A stretch of DNA of 62,921 bases, taken from positions 1-62,921 of the forward strand of contig JAJZJX010000007.1 of NCBI GenBank assembly GCA_021850985.1. Reading direction: 5' to 3'. The notes beneath the pieces are model-generated. The model made no database searches. It saw only the letters and a program-made list of their open reading frames with translations, and was not told the origin of the DNA. The stretch comes from a bacterium (lineage in GTDB: Bacteria > SZUA-79 > Acidulodesulfobacterales > Acidulodesulfobacteraceae). This document shows, one piece after another, positions 62,596 through 62,921 of the stretch (position 1 is the first letter of the stretch; the number at the start of each line of letters is the position of its first letter). Made by a program: the position numbers and the translations under genes.

Positions 62596-62921
62596 TTAAA
62601 CGCAGCCTGTCGGTTTTGGAAGACCGGATATTTTTGCAAGCTGTTTTGCGGGACCTTCCGGAAATAATTCATAAATGAATTTATTAGCTTCTTTTTTGTC
62701 CGGTAAATTTTCAAGGGTCATAACTTCTTTCGTAAGCGATTTAATAGCAGGTGCAACCTGAAATTTCTGGAAATAATCCCTGATCCATTCAATCAATTTC
62801 CAGTGCTTTTCGGTTAATTCGACATTTTCCTGCTTCGCAAGAACTTCAGCAAGACCTTTATCCCAGTCTCCAAGATTCTGAAGGTAACCTTCGTCATCCG
62901 TTTCTATCGTTTTTCCGTTAT
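62596..62921 (-). CDS. dsrC: DsrC-family protein lacking the second C-terminal cysteine (N-terminus cut by window edge)
   Basis: Sulfur-carrier protein of the DsrC/TusE/DsvC family. 107 codons are visible (from NGKTIETDDEGY), so only a few N-terminal residues are missing. It aligns along its length with DsrC, including a DsrC-type insertion before FIYELFPEG, and ends GLPKPTGCV with CysA (penultimate residue). In canonical DsrC a second cysteine, CysB, lies 11 residues before CysA; here that position is Ala (AKQLAKISGLPKPTGCV). CysA-only members usually act as TusE-type sulfur relay proteins, which makes its placement next to dsrMK notable. It is the first gene of the leftward dsr run. Confidence 0.9.
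   Translation of the reverse strand, partial: NGKTIETDDEGYLQNLGDWDKGLAEVLAKQENVELTEKHWKLIEWIRDYFQKFQVAPAIKSLTKEVMTLENLPDKKEANKFIYELFPEGPAKQLAKISGLPKPTGCV

Overview
The window is an A+T-rich, densely coded bacterial chromosome segment of 57 supported protein genes (two cut by the window ends). It has no rRNA, tRNA, CRISPR array or recognisable transposase, and no gene-free stretch over 300 bases. The content points to a Gram-negative, anaerobic or microaerophilic sulfur-metabolising bacterium: a MurE with the DNPR diaminopimelate signature, and Sat, AprBA, QmoABC, DsrMK and DsrC with DsrEFH. A deltaproteobacterial lineage such as the SZUA-79 / Acidulodesulfobacterales group would fit; this is an inference from gene content.

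Layout. 1-5077: cell-shape operon mreB-mreC-mreD, a PpiD/SurA-like membrane chaperone, then PBP2 (cut). 5213-9793: mixed block with a small coiled-coil membrane protein, a class II aldolase, an orphan ABC ATPase, a CbiX-type chelatase, a radical SAM protein and a ModE-like HTH protein. 9844-28728 (read leftward): an uninterrupted dcw cluster mraZ-rsmH-ftsL-ftsI-murE-murF-mraY-murD-ftsW-murG-murC-murB-ddl-ftsQ-ftsA-ftsZ, headed by a sigma70-type promoter and three 10-bp-spaced MraZ-type boxes. 28935-40359: central-carbon block with an epimerase, FBPase II, citryl-CoA lyase-like and citryl-CoA synthetase-like genes, a two-subunit biotin carboxylase, OsmC, isocitrate dehydrogenase and beta-carbonic anhydrase; together these look like the carboxylating half of a Hydrogenobacter-type reductive TCA cycle. 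40528-45554: threonine branch (ApgM-like probable homoserine kinase, thrC, hom, an AlaC/DapL-like aminotransferase). 45716-47598: lipA, tadA and a small membrane protein. 47752-62921: sulfur-energy island, read leftward as dsrC-dsrM-dsrK-dsrE-dsrF-dsrH-sat-aprB-aprA-qmoA-qmoB-qmoC-hppA.

How it fits together. Sat makes APS and PPi from sulfate; AprBA interconverts APS and sulfite; QmoABC links AprBA to the quinone pool; HppA can recover energy from PPi; DsrMK links quinol and the DsrC thiol pool. The upstream CbiX-type chelatase could serve siroheme synthesis for a sulfite reductase that is not in the window. DsrEFH, normally an oxidative-pathway or tRNA-thiolation sulfur relay, lies inside this cluster, and the adjacent DsrC lacks the second C-terminal cysteine needed for the DsrC trisulfide, so the direction and chemistry of the pathway are open questions.

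The most unusual non-genic signal is a set of short palindromes scattered through the intergenic gaps. One family is centred on AGAATTnAATTCT flanked by GTCCCC- or GCGGCAGTGCC-like arms. The other is built from GTCAGATTAATTTT or GGGACAGATTTATT. They look like REP/MITE-type elements and even interrupt the dcw and dsr clusters.
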